From Clostridia bacterium (GTDB lineage: Bacteria > Bacillota_A > Clostridia > Oscillospirales > Acutalibacteraceae), in NCBI GenBank assembly GCA_017456015.1, contig JAFTLL010000003.1:186001-250000 (forward strand): a DNA stretch of 64,000 bases, read 5' to 3'. A program made the translations under genes and the position numbers. The notes under the pieces were generated by a model. The model was given only the letters and a program-made list of their open reading frames with translations. It did no database searches and was not told the DNA's origin. Shown piece by piece: positions 55,984 to 63,943 of this stretch. Within the stretch, counting starts at the first letter, position 1, and every line of letters begins with the position of its first letter.

Positions 55984-58068
55984 TTATTTACTTTCTTTTG
56001 TATACATAGTATCTTCTATGTATAAAGTTGTATTGTTTTCTATCCTACATTGCAATTGATCCGCCATTTGTGTACAAAGGACCAACCTATCTTCTGAAAT
56101 TTTGAAAGTCAAAATTTCTTCTGCATGTAGAGAATATTCATCGTCCAAATCCAAAACAATGGTTCCATCAATTTCGATATATAGCTTTTTATCGTAGTAT
56201 TCAATAACAGATGTAAGACTGCCGTTAACACCTTTTAAATGGCTACCATAAACATTTCTTATTTCATACCACTCACCTTGAATTTGATCAAGAGTATTAA
56301 GCCACAATATATTTTTGAATAGATTATTTGTATCGAGGAAATTTTTACAATCATTCAAATAATGATACGCCGCTATGTCCTTTTCCAACAATAATTGATT
56401 GCCTTTACAGTAATTATAGTAATTTTTTGAATCCTTATAATCATAAATCTGCAAAAAGCAATCTGCAGCTACATCATATTTTTTATTCTTTACAAGGTTG
56501 CAGCCAACCGTATATAAAGTTTCTTCATGTTCATCTTCACTTAAATATCTATAACAATTATAGGCGTTAACATAATCGCTTTTTTGAAAATAGTAATTAC
56601 CGTATTTTTCAAACAATCTATTTGTCAAAAAATTAAATTGTATTGATTTACTCGAGTAAAAACTTGTGGAGGCTTCCTTCGTATTTCCGTTTTTTAATAA
56701 GCTTGAATATCTTATATAATTTGAAGTAGGTATAAAAACAAAAACTATAATTGTAAGCGTAAGAATTATTATAGAAGTGATTTTAGCAACTTTATTAACT
56801 ATTGTTTGTTTTTTTAGCTTCAACTGTTCAAAATTTTGGTCTTTTTCTTTTAACCAAATAGTTAATTTCTCTTTTTCCTTTGAATCAGCCGTTTCTAATG
56901 CAAATTTATATTCATTTAATTTTGCAATTTGTGTACATTTGGGCTTTTGAGAAAAAGAAGAAACTTTAAGTTTACAAAATAAAATTCCGAGATTTGCTTC
57001 AAAACTATCTGTATCAATTTTAAGTGCTTCGGAAAAATATTTTCTTGCTTTTGACCATTTTCGCGCCTTTAAGAAATATCTTGCAGTTTGTATTTGCTTT
57101 TTATACGCTTCTTCTATGGAATCGTTTTTACCAGATATAACAACTTTTTGTTGAACTATTTTTTCGGTTGATTCATTTGAATTAACGATCTTCTTAATTC
57201 CGCGAATCAAATCCTGCATAAAGCCAAGTTTGGACATATCCTGTGCCTGCAAGTGAGAAAACTCTTCTGGTAGGTCATAGGGGTCCATATCCTTATATGC
57301 GGGAATCAGCATTTTTCTCGCGCCATTTTTAATTAGGGCGAGGTATCGACTCCACTCATTTTTAACCCATACAGCATTAAAATATTCGGGTTTAGTACCA
57401 AGTACAACCATTACCTTTGCGGAATTGAGTGCCGCAAATATATAGGGTTCATATTCCTGTCCCAACTTATCTTCAAGGGTAATACGAGCAAAGAAAACCT
57501 TAAAACCTTCTCTTGTTAATTCATTATATAATTCAGCAGCAAGAACAGAATCGGGAGATTTGAGACCACTATTATCTGTTTCCTTGTAGCAGATAAAGAC
57601 ATCAAAAGGGTCCTCTTTTTGAGATATAGCAAGAATTCTTTTTTGTATTTCGTTTATTGTGTTTGCTTCGCTCTCATATATTTCTTTTTGAGAACCATCA
57701 GCATATTTAATGGCTGATTTATAGTCCTCATCATCAAAAACAGATGTGAACTGAGAACGATTTATCGTAGGTATCCTTTTGTGCGAAGTCGGGTCTTCTA
57801 CATATTCAATACCATATCTGCATAACACTAATGACCAATAACTTTCAGCATCTGTGTTATCTTCATTAAGTATTTGCTCATAAATGCCCATTGCCTTATC
57901 AAATTCATTATTACGGCGAAAATGATTTGCACGGTCATACAAGTTCGCTTTGCGGTCATCATCCAATTTAGGCAAAGTCTGTTTCGTGCCACAATATTGA
58001 CATACAGCAACCGTTTCATTATTAATTTCAAGTGTGCCACCGCACATTTTACACTTAAAACTTGCCAT
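55984..58068 (-). CDS. Zinc-ribbon/TIR-domain transmembrane protein (B)
   Basis: A 694-residue paralogue of the protein at 53,215. The first 290 residues are nearly identical: zinc ribbon C6/C9/C23/C26, TPR-like region, TIR domain about 154-291 with candidate catalytic E238. From about residue 295 the sequences diverge completely, but the plan stays the same: TPR-like stretch, a membrane segment near 430-447, and an extracellular TPR-like and beta-rich C-terminus. This suggests one cytosolic effector head joined to different outer sensors. ATG at 58066-58068 behind GAGGAGA. Confidence 0.85.
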   Translation of the reverse strand: MASFKCKMCGGTLEINNETVAVCQYCGTKQTLPKLDDDRKANLYDRANHFRRNNEFDKAMGIYEQILNEDNTDAESYWSLVLCRYGIEYVEDPTSHKRIPTINRSQFTSVFDDEDYKSAIKYADGSQKEIYESEANTINEIQKRILAISQKEDPFDVFICYKETDNSGLKSPDSVLAAELYNELTREGFKVFFARITLEDKLGQEYEPYIFAALNSAKVMVVLGTKPEYFNAVWVKNEWSRYLALIKNGARKMLIPAYKDMDPYDLPEEFSHLQAQDMSKLGFMQDLIRGIKKIVNSNESTEKIVQQKVVISGKNDSIEEAYKKQIQTARYFLKARKWSKARKYFSEALKIDTDSFEANLGILFCKLKVSSFSQKPKCTQIAKLNEYKFALETADSKEKEKLTIWLKEKDQNFEQLKLKKQTIVNKVAKITSIIILTLTIIVFVFIPTSNYIRYSSLLKNGNTKEASTSFYSSKSIQFNFLTNRLFEKYGNYYFQKSDYVNAYNCYRYLSEDEHEETLYTVGCNLVKNKKYDVAADCFLQIYDYKDSKNYYNYCKGNQLLLEKDIAAYHYLNDCKNFLDTNNLFKNILWLNTLDQIQGEWYEIRNVYGSHLKGVNGSLTSVIEYYDKKLYIEIDGTIVLDLDDEYSLHAEEILTFKISEDRLVLCTQMADQLQCRIENNTTLYIEDTMYTKESK

Positions 58069-58084
58069 CAATATATCTCCTCAA

Positions 58085-58276
58085 TTAGTATTCTTTTATT
58101 TCCAAATTGTCAACCGCAAATGCAAGACACTTCTGAATAACTTCGTTTCTAGTTCTTCCAGTTTCTTCGGCAATCTTATCAAGTTCCTTTACGAGTTCGT
58201 CGGGAAGGCGAATAGAAATCACAGTAGAATCACCCCTGTATTTTTTTGAAGAAATAACAAGTTTTTCTTTCGACAT
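58085..58276 (-). CDS. Ribbon-helix-helix (CopG/Arc-type) regulator
   Basis: A 63-residue protein with the RHH pattern STVISIRLPDELVKELDKIA (strand plus helix) and ETGRTRNEVIQKCLAFA (second helix). First gene of the island operon, 17 bases before TIR protein B. Repeats around its promoter (58300-58332) look like its operator, so it probably represses the operon. No toxin partner gene is present, so an antitoxin role is less likely. Confidence 0.8.
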   Translation of the reverse strand: MSKEKLVISSKKYRGDSTVISIRLPDELVKELDKIAEETGRTRNEVIQKCLAFAVDNLEIKEY

Positions 58277-58299
58277 AATACTTCTCCTTTTGATATAAA

Positions 58300-58341
58300 A
58301 CTACATTTTATATTATACTACATTTGTAATGTGATTGTCAA
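58300..58341 (-). promoter_or_regulatory. Promoter and operator of the island operon
   Basis: Minus strand TTGACA (58336-58341), 18-base spacer, TATAAT (58312-58317). ACTACATTT occurs at 58300-58308 and 58317-58325, and ACATT-TGT-AATGT is an inverted repeat at 58320-58332; these flank or overlap the -10, as expected for an RHH repressor. Confidence 0.75.
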
Positions 58342-58345
58342 CATA

Positions 58346-58371
58346 TAACCCCTTCAAATGAAGGGGTTATA
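58346..58371 (-). terminator. Terminator after intact spoIVB
   Basis: AACCCCTTC-AAA-TGAAGGGGTT stem directly behind the spoIVB stop codon; it differs from the original spoIVB terminator at 50,239-50,268. Confidence 0.75.
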
Positions 58372-59592
58372 TTATGATGCATCCTTTAATTGTTGTTGAG
58401 AAACTGACTGAGCAGTCTCTAACATATTTTCGGCAAATATGCCATAACCTTTTGTCGGGTCGTCGACAAGGACGTGGGTTACGGCGCCGATGAGTTTGCC
58501 ATTTTGGATAATTGGGCTGCCTGACATTCCTTGCACGATACCGCCGGTTTTTTCAATTAACAGTGGGTCGGTGATTTCAACAATGAAATTCTGCGTTAGG
58601 CTCTCATCATTAAAATTGATTCTTTTTATTTCGCAGTCGTAGAAGCAAGGGCCATTTTGGTCAACCGTAGTTAAAATTTTTGCGCTACCGCTTTCAATTT
58701 CCTGTTTAGGTGCAACCGCATAAGAATACGGACTACTGATATTGCCGGCAAGTCCGTAAATTCCGGTTGTTTGATTTGAAACAATTTTTCCGAGCTCGCG
58801 AGAGCGAAAAACGCCTTTTAGTTCACCCGGGAATCCTTTATTCCCTTTTTGCACACTTAAAATCTCCGCTTCTACAAACTCACCCGATAATACCTCCACC
58901 AAATCGCCGGTGTCAACATCGCATATACCATGCCCCAATCCGGCAGCTACACCCTGTTTATCGCAAAAAGTCAATGTACCGATACCTGCTGTGCTATCAC
59001 GTATCCATATGCCGATTTTATATTCGCCCTGTTGGTCGGCTACCGGAGTGACAGTATAATGCTTTTCTGTTTGTCCGCGCCGAATCAAAAAATCAATTGG
59101 TTTATTTTGGTTTTCCTTGATTATCGCGACAACCCTTCGGTTTTCATAAACCTTTTCCCCATTTACGGCGACAATAACATCTCCGGCACAAATACCTGCC
59201 TCCTTGCAGGGATTGACTGTTTTTGTCTTGGTTTGAACATCGGTAAAATCAACAATCATGACGCCATCGGTATAAATTTTCATGCCAAACGGCACTCCCA
59301 ATACCGTTACAACATTTTCTTTGGTAACATAGACATCGACAATTCCTACCGGAAATAAACCCAACAAATTCACTTTGGCTTTATAATGCGAGTTTGCTGT
59401 GCGGTTAACCGAGGCAACCGATTGAAGTGCAGTGACCGATAAATTCCCGTATTCCCTAATTTGAATTTCATTCGAGTTTTCATCTACCATAATATGGTTG
59501 GGTAAACGATAAGAAAAATAACCTATCATTCCGTATACTGCCATAGAAAGGGTAAACAATAATACCGAAAGTCTTTTAAAAAATTTTTTCAC
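58372..59592 (-). CDS. spoIVB: SpoIVB peptidase, intact copy
   Basis: SpoIVB is a forespore-secreted serine peptidase (S55) that triggers pro-sigma-K processing. The 406-residue protein has an N-terminal membrane anchor (about 8-27), a PDZ domain (about 105-190), the catalytic His in AGLGHGI near 220 and the catalytic Ser in QGMSGSPII near 355. Start GTG behind GGGGGAG. Its last 52 codons differ by about 29% from the remnant beside spo0A, so this 3' end probably arrived with the island. Confidence 0.93.
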   Translation of the reverse strand: MKKFFKRLSVLLFTLSMAVYGMIGYFSYRLPNHIMVDENSNEIQIREYGNLSVTALQSVASVNRTANSHYKAKVNLLGLFPVGIVDVYVTKENVVTVLGVPFGMKIYTDGVMIVDFTDVQTKTKTVNPCKEAGICAGDVIVAVNGEKVYENRRVVAIIKENQNKPIDFLIRRGQTEKHYTVTPVADQQGEYKIGIWIRDSTAGIGTLTFCDKQGVAAGLGHGICDVDTGDLVEVLSGEFVEAEILSVQKGNKGFPGELKGVFRSRELGKIVSNQTTGIYGLAGNISSPYSYAVAPKQEIESGSAKILTTVDQNGPCFYDCEIKRINFNDESLTQNFIVEITDPLLIEKTGGIVQGMSGSPIIQNGKLIGAVTHVLVDDPTKGYGIFAENMLETAQSVSQQQLKDAS

Positions 59593-59739
59593 TTTTCTCC
59601 CCCTTTACGCTTTATTATTATTACTTTATGTATTTCTTTGCATTTTAAAAAGGAAATTCATAAGCAGCACACCTTTAATTGGTGTTAAAAAACAACAATC
59701 GCCGTCATTGCGTTTGTTTTGCCATATTTTTTATATAAC

Positions 59740-59775
59740 AAAAAAGAGAGTGGAATCTCCACTCTCTTCTTTCAT
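59740..59775 (-). terminator. Terminator of the surface-protein gene
   Basis: Minus strand AGAGAGTGGA-GAT-TCCACTCTCT stem followed by TTTTTTG. Confidence 0.9.
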
Positions 59776-59788
59776 TTATTATATAAAA

Positions 59789-60604
59789 TTATTTTTTTGA
59801 AGAAACTACAAAACCAACAGCAGAAAGCATCATTACAACACCCAGAGTTGCTGCGGCAGCACCGGTTTGCGGTGCTTTACCGTCATCCGCAACCTTTTCG
59901 GTCAAAACATAATAGCTGAAATGGTCTGTTTCAATAACAGCGAAATCATCAGACAAGGTGTGCGGGAAAAGGGTTTTTTTATTGTCGTCTACATAGTAAA
60001 CTACTACATTAGCAGGATTCATTGTGGAAGGAATCGGCAATTTAACCTTAACCATACCAGTGGGCTGAACCGGAACATTGTTATACAAAAGAGTGATGTC
60101 ATAGGGCAAAATGTTGGTTGCAACATCTTTCAATACATCGGCAATTTTCTTATTTTCCGTACCGGACGTAACTTTTTCTACTTTCAAAACAAGCGTATTG
60201 ATATCGATTCCGTCCACATCGGGAGCAGATGCCTGTGGCACAATAACCACAACCCCGGTTTCACTACATTCTATAACAGCTGCACCGGTTGAATATACCG
60301 CATAAACCTTTGTGTCAGCAGTAGGCTGAATTGTAATTGTAGTGTCTGTTAAGGCACCGGAAATTAAAGTCGCCGAACCAATATCCCAAGTTTGAAAACC
60401 GGAAATTTTAGAATCTGCTGTCAGGACTAATGTGTCACCTGCGGTTACCGGAGCAACTTTTACAGCGGTTTTAACTGTATCAACATCGTTGAAAATTTGC
60501 ACTGAATAAATTGTAGGAGCTACGGGGCTATTTGCTGCGCTGGCTGAAACTGCAATAGAAACAACCATCATTACAGCAACGAAAAGAGTAACTATCTTTT
60601 TCAT
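59789..60604 (-). CDS. Secreted surface protein with PQTG-type C-terminus
   Basis: A 271-residue exported protein. A signal peptide (KKIVTLFVAVMMVVSIAVSASA) is followed by a Val/Thr-rich, beta-type ectodomain and a C-terminal KAPQTGAAAATLG motif, hydrophobic stretch and SSKK tail, which is a sortase-like sorting signal with PQTG instead of LPXTG. I do not recognise the ectodomain. The start is the ATG at 60602-60604, seven bases after GGAGGT. Monocistronic, with its own promoter and terminator. Confidence 0.75.
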   Translation of the reverse strand: MKKIVTLFVAVMMVVSIAVSASAANSPVAPTIYSVQIFNDVDTVKTAVKVAPVTAGDTLVLTADSKISGFQTWDIGSATLISGALTDTTITIQPTADTKVYAVYSTGAAVIECSETGVVVIVPQASAPDVDGIDINTLVLKVEKVTSGTENKKIADVLKDVATNILPYDITLLYNNVPVQPTGMVKVKLPIPSTMNPANVVVYYVDDNKKTLFPHTLSDDFAVIETDHFSYYVLTEKVADDGKAPQTGAAAATLGVVMMLSAVGFVVSSKK

Positions 60605-60641
60605 AAGGTATACCTCCAAAAAAATATAATTTTCTTTTTGT

Positions 60642-60670
60642 ATTATAACACAAGGATTTTGAATTGTAAA
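60642..60670 (-). promoter_or_regulatory. Promoter of the surface-protein gene
   Basis: Minus strand TTTACA (60665-60670), 17-base spacer, TATAAT (60642-60647); leader about 30 bases. Confidence 0.75.
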
Positions 60671-60802
60671 CCTTTTTTTAATATTTTTAATTTTTCATTA
60701 AATTTGATACATCTCCTCCTCATTTTGCGCTCCGTTTGTGTCAAAACACACGTGGACAAAATAGTATGAAATAGGCGCGCAAATTATTTTGGAGGTAAAA
60801 AA

Positions 60803-61033
60803 ATGCAAGAAATTACAAGTTATTTAGAGGATTTGCTGCAAATGGATACACATTCGCAGGCGCCTCAAAACACAACACAAGCCGATTGTATCAACCGATT
60901 GCCTTTGGCTATGGCCTATGTTCCCATGCAAAGGTTTTGCGATATTTATACACCGCAAGAAGCGTTGGACAACGGAACCTTATTTGCAGAATTGAACAAG
61001 CCGTTTATGGGCAAATTCGTGGACCGGAGGTAA
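60803..61033 (+). CDS. cotJA: Spore coat-associated protein CotJA
   Basis: A 76-residue CotJA protein; LAMAYVPMQRFCDIYTPQEA and the C-terminal LNKPFMG are characteristic. It belongs to the inner spore coat module with CotJB and CotJC. ATG behind TTGGAGGT. In B. subtilis cotJ is read by sigma-E; I found no clear sigma-E promoter in the 200 bases upstream. Confidence 0.92.
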   Translation: MQEITSYLEDLLQMDTHSQAPQNTTQADCINRLPLAMAYVPMQRFCDIYTPQEALDNGTLFAELNKPFMGKFVDRR

Positions 61034-61037
61034 TTGT

Positions 61038-61292
61038 ATGAAAGACAGAAAAACTTTATTACGAGAACTCTCTGCTGTACAGTTTGCCGCTTGGGAGTTG
61101 CAAATTTATCTGGACACGCATCCCCAGGACCGACAGGCTTTACAAGCCATGCAAAAATATCAGCGTGAAACCGAAAAGCTTGCCCGAGAATTTGAAGAAA
61201 GATTCGGCCCCATCACCGCATCAGATACCCTTGATGATATGAGTTTCACTTGGATAAATAACCCTTGGCCGTGGGAAAAGGAGGCAAATTAA
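61038..61292 (+). CDS. cotJB: Spore coat protein CotJB
   Basis: An 84-residue CotJB protein (LLRELSAVQFAAWELQIYLD, and the C-terminal WINNPWPWEKE motif). Located four bases after cotJA, with GGAGGT before the ATG. Function known only as a coat component. Confidence 0.92.
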   Translation: MKDRKTLLRELSAVQFAAWELQIYLDTHPQDRQALQAMQKYQRETEKLAREFEERFGPITASDTLDDMSFTWINNPWPWEKEAN

Positions 61293-61886
61293 ATGTGGAT
61301 GTATGAAAAAAAATTACAGTACCCTGTTCGAATTAAAAACACCAATCCCAAACTGGCACAATATGTTATTTCGCAGTACGGCGGTCCCGACGGTGAATTG
61401 GGTGCCAGCCTGCGCTATTTAAGCCAGCGTTTTGCTATGCCTTGGGCAGAATTGAAAGGTCTTTTGACCGATATCGGTACCGAAGAACTTGGGCACTTGG
61501 AAATGATTGGTGCTTTGGTTTATCAGCTCACCCGCAATTTAAGCGAAGAGGACATTAAAAAATGTGGCTTTGACGCTTACTTTGTCGACCACACCAGCGG
61601 TGTCTACCCATCATCTGCCGCAGGTGTACCCTATACCGCAGCCTATATGCAATCAAAAGGTGATGTTATCACCGACCTGCATGAAAATTTGGCAGCAGAG
61701 CAAAAAGCGCGAACAACCTATGATAATATTCTACGTCTCTGCGATGACCCCGATGTTGCAGATGTCATAAAATTCCTTCGCCAACGAGAAATTGTGCATT
61801 ACCAAAGATTCGGCGAAGGCTTACGGCTTGCGCAGGATAAAATGAATTCCAAAAATTTTTATGCAATCAATCCCTCATTCGATTAA
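61293..61886 (+). CDS. cotJC: Spore coat protein CotJC, manganese-catalase family
   Basis: A 197-residue CotJC, a ferritin-like dimanganese catalase homologue (ELGHLEMIGALVYQL and AEQKARTTYDNIL carry metal-ligand Glu/His residues). It starts directly after the cotJB stop codon. It may protect the spore against peroxide. A terminator hairpin follows. Confidence 0.93.
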   Translation: MWMYEKKLQYPVRIKNTNPKLAQYVISQYGGPDGELGASLRYLSQRFAMPWAELKGLLTDIGTEELGHLEMIGALVYQLTRNLSEEDIKKCGFDAYFVDHTSGVYPSSAAGVPYTAAYMQSKGDVITDLHENLAAEQKARTTYDNILRLCDDPDVADVIKFLRQREIVHYQRFGEGLRLAQDKMNSKNFYAINPSFD

Positions 61887-61890
61887 GTTT

Positions 61891-61927
61891 GAAAATCCGG
61901 ATGTCGCTATGCACATCCGGGTTTTAC
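61891..61927. terminator. Terminator of cotJABC
   Basis: CCGGATGT-CGCTATGC-ACATCCGG stem followed by GTTTTAC on the plus strand. Confidence 0.8.
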
Positions 61928-62200
61928 TTATATCCATTGATTTTGCTGTAAAAACAACAGCAAAACGCCCTGCAAAAGTACAATGAGTGGTAAACCAATC
62001 ATAAAGCGCTTGTGACGGGTTTTGTGCCGTATTACACGCATTGTAACAAACATGGCGGCCGCGCCCCCGCAAAGTGCAATAAAAAAGAGGGTACGTTCTG
62101 GAACACGCCGACGATGCAAACGGGCGTTACGCTTATCAAGTTGTGTAACAAAGACGGCCAATAACAAAACCGCAGCCAGATAAAGAAAGAGATATTTCAC
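61928..62200 (-). CDS. DUF1294 membrane protein
   Basis: A 90-residue membrane protein with three hydrophobic segments and the DUF1294 core DKRNARLHRRRVPERTLFF...GGAAAMFVTMRVIRHKTRHKRF. Function unknown. Start GTG behind GGAAGTG. Alone between the cotJ and spoIIGA-sigE operons. Confidence 0.85.
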   Translation of the reverse strand: MKYLFLYLAAVLLLAVFVTQLDKRNARLHRRRVPERTLFFIALCGGAAAMFVTMRVIRHKTRHKRFMIGLPLIVLLQGVLLLFLQQNQWI

Positions 62201-62249
62201 AATGGCACTTCCTTTCTAGTGTGCAGTTTACCACAGAACACAAAAAGGT

Positions 62250-62966
62250 TCAAGTTATCTTTTCTATCTCATTCTTCAAGCGTTTAATAATTCTCTTTTC
62301 AAGTCGGGATATGTAGGATTGCGAAATCCCAAGAATATCTGCCACCTCTTTTTGGGTGTGTTCCTTGTAGCCGTGCAGACCAAATCGCATTTTCATAATT
62401 TGTTGTTCCCGTACGGCTAGATGGGAAATCAACAAATTGAGAATCCGCTTTTCGTCTTCTTGTTCTACACCCCGGCTCACCTCATCTGCCTCACTGCTTA
62501 AAATATCGGAGAGCAAAAGTTCATTCCCGTCCCAATCAATATTCAATGGTTCATCAATGGAAATTTCGGTTTTCAGCACAGTCGTTTTGCGCAGATGCAT
62601 TAAAATTTCGTTTTCTATACAACGAGAAGCGTAGGTTGCCAGCTTGATGTTTTTATCCGGTCGAAAGGTATTGACCGCTTTAATCAAACCAATGGTACCA
62701 ATTGAGATTAAATCCTCAACATTCGAGCCTGTATTTTCAAACTTACGTGCAATATACACCACCAGGCGTAGGTTATGAACAATAAGTTTTTCCTTCACCG
62801 CCTCGGTATCCACATCGTATCGCAATATGATTTCCCGTTCTTGGTCTACGGTAAGGGGTTCCGGCAGGGTTTCGGGTCCATTGATATAATAGCTTTCATT
62901 AAAAAAACCGAATTTTTTCAAAAGATTTACAATGATAATGTGCAATTTTGTTGCCACAATACGCAT
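62250..62966 (-). CDS. sigE: Mother-cell sigma factor sigma-E precursor
   Basis: Early mother-cell sigma factor, made as an inactive precursor. The 238-residue protein has an N-terminal pro-region (about residues 1-25, hydrophobic and basic: [14 protein letters not shown]), region 2 ([53 protein letters not shown]) and region 4 ending [16 protein letters not shown]. The start is the ATG at 62964-62966, seven bases after GAGGTG; it overlaps the end of spoIIGA. Confidence 0.95.
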   Translation of the reverse strand: MRIVATKLHIIIVNLLKKFGFFNESYYINGPETLPEPLTVDQEREIILRYDVDTEAVKEKLIVHNLRLVVYIARKFENTGSNVEDLISIGTIGLIKAVNTFRPDKNIKLATYASRCIENEILMHLRKTTVLKTEISIDEPLNIDWDGNELLLSDILSSEADEVSRGVEQEDEKRILNLLISHLAVREQQIMKMRFGLHGYKEHTQKEVADILGISQSYISRLEKRIIKRLKNEIEKIT

Positions 62967-62970
62967 ACCT

Positions 62971-63822
62971 CTACACCTCATTCAAAATACACGGGCTTAC
63001 AACGCCCGAAAAATCATCACTTAATTTTTGTCCGGTGAAGCCAATGATGGCCGCGAAAGCAATTCTTTTGCCTTTCGGCAATTCCAAGACCGTTTTATCG
63101 GCCCTGCGCACCGCTAACAACCCGTTATTTGCCACGGTTTTACAGGGTATTAAACGAAATCCGGCTTGCGTTAAACTTATGTAATCGTGCTCCATCACTG
63201 ACCGCCTTTCTGCCTCATCCAACAAGGGTGTGGGGTGATTTACCGAAACCACCAAGACCGGCAAATCGGTAAAAACATCCCGTAAAGTGTGCCCGTTGTC
63301 CAACAAAACGGTGCAGCGATGTTTGCGATGACCAATTTGAATGTATGCCGTCGCACAGCCCGAAGCCTCTTTGCGCCCAAAAAGATTTTTAAATAAATAA
63401 ATCAACAAATAACATACGGCTGCGCTGATTAAAAAAACAAGCGGTGAAAAATCAATGTAAATAATACCGTTTTGTATTTGCCGCATATCCTGGGGCAACA
63501 GGTTTGCCATTGCAAGAAAGAAGCCGCCGAACAAAAAAGTAAAACCGACAAAAAAGCCACTGAGTCTTAAAAACCGTTTCATACTGCCGAACCCAAATGC
63601 TGTCAACAAAATAAAAACCGCCGACAAAAGCTTTACTGCTATATGTAACCAAATGACATCCACCGGAAGAAAAATATAAAACGCACAGGCGGCACCAACC
63701 AAACCAGAAAGGACAAGTCTTTTTGTTTTTGTGTTTTTTGCACCGAAATGTGCCGTCAGGCCGATTAAAAAATAACTCATAACAAAATTCAGCAAAAAAA
63801 GCGAATCTAAATATATTTTCAT
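62971..63822 (-). CDS. spoIIGA: Sigma-E processing peptidase SpoIIGA
   Basis: Membrane aspartic peptidase that removes the sigma-E pro-region when signalled by SpoIIR. The 283-residue protein has five hydrophobic segments in its first 150 residues and a cytosolic domain with [12 protein letters not shown] near 175-187, the aspartic-protease site. The motif reads D-N-G here instead of the usual D-[ST]-G. Its downstream neighbour is sigE, as in B. subtilis. Confidence 0.93.
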   Translation of the reverse strand: MKIYLDSLFLLNFVMSYFLIGLTAHFGAKNTKTKRLVLSGLVGAACAFYIFLPVDVIWLHIAVKLLSAVFILLTAFGFGSMKRFLRLSGFFVGFTFLFGGFFLAMANLLPQDMRQIQNGIIYIDFSPLVFLISAAVCYLLIYLFKNLFGRKEASGCATAYIQIGHRKHRCTVLLDNGHTLRDVFTDLPVLVVSVNHPTPLLDEAERRSVMEHDYISLTQAGFRLIPCKTVANNGLLAVRRADKTVLELPKGKRIAFAAIIGFTGQKLSDDFSGVVSPCILNEV

Positions 63823-63853
63823 CTGAAACCGCCCTATTCCCGATTTGATTTTT

Positions 63854-63887
63854 ATTATAAACGAATAATAAAGATATATTTTGTCAA
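63854..63887 (-). promoter_or_regulatory. spoIIG promoter with 22-bp spacer
   Basis: Minus strand TTGACA (63882-63887) and TATAAT (63854-63859), separated by 22 bases. An extended spacer of this length is known for B. subtilis spoIIG, where Spo0A~P is needed for use by sigma-A polymerase. Confidence 0.8.
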
Positions 63888-63888
63888 A
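63880..63888 (+). promoter_or_regulatory. Spo0A box overlapping the spoIIG -35
   Basis: TTTGTCAAA, a perfect match to TTTGTCRAA, placed on the -35. Confidence 0.75.
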
Positions 63889-63934
63889 TCAGGCGGTGGT
63901 AAAGGGAATATTTTTTGAGGAAACCATTTGCATT

Positions 63935-63943
63935 TTTGACATA
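63935..63943 (-). promoter_or_regulatory. Second, weaker Spo0A box upstream of spoIIG
   Basis: Minus strand TATGTCAAA, one mismatch to TTTGTCRAA, about 55 bases upstream of the box on the -35. The remaining bases to the window end hold no gene that I can see. Confidence 0.45.

Noticed and set aside
50696..58276. Island as a Thoeris, CBASS or toxin-antitoxin locus
   Set aside because: No ThsA, cyclase or toxin gene is present; the RHH gene has no toxin partner.
58300..58332. Short CRISPR-like repeats
   Set aside because: Only two nine-base copies overlapping a promoter; better explained as an RHH operator.
60605..60802. Sigma-E promoter for cotJABC
   Set aside because: No sequence fits both -35 and -10 patterns well enough.
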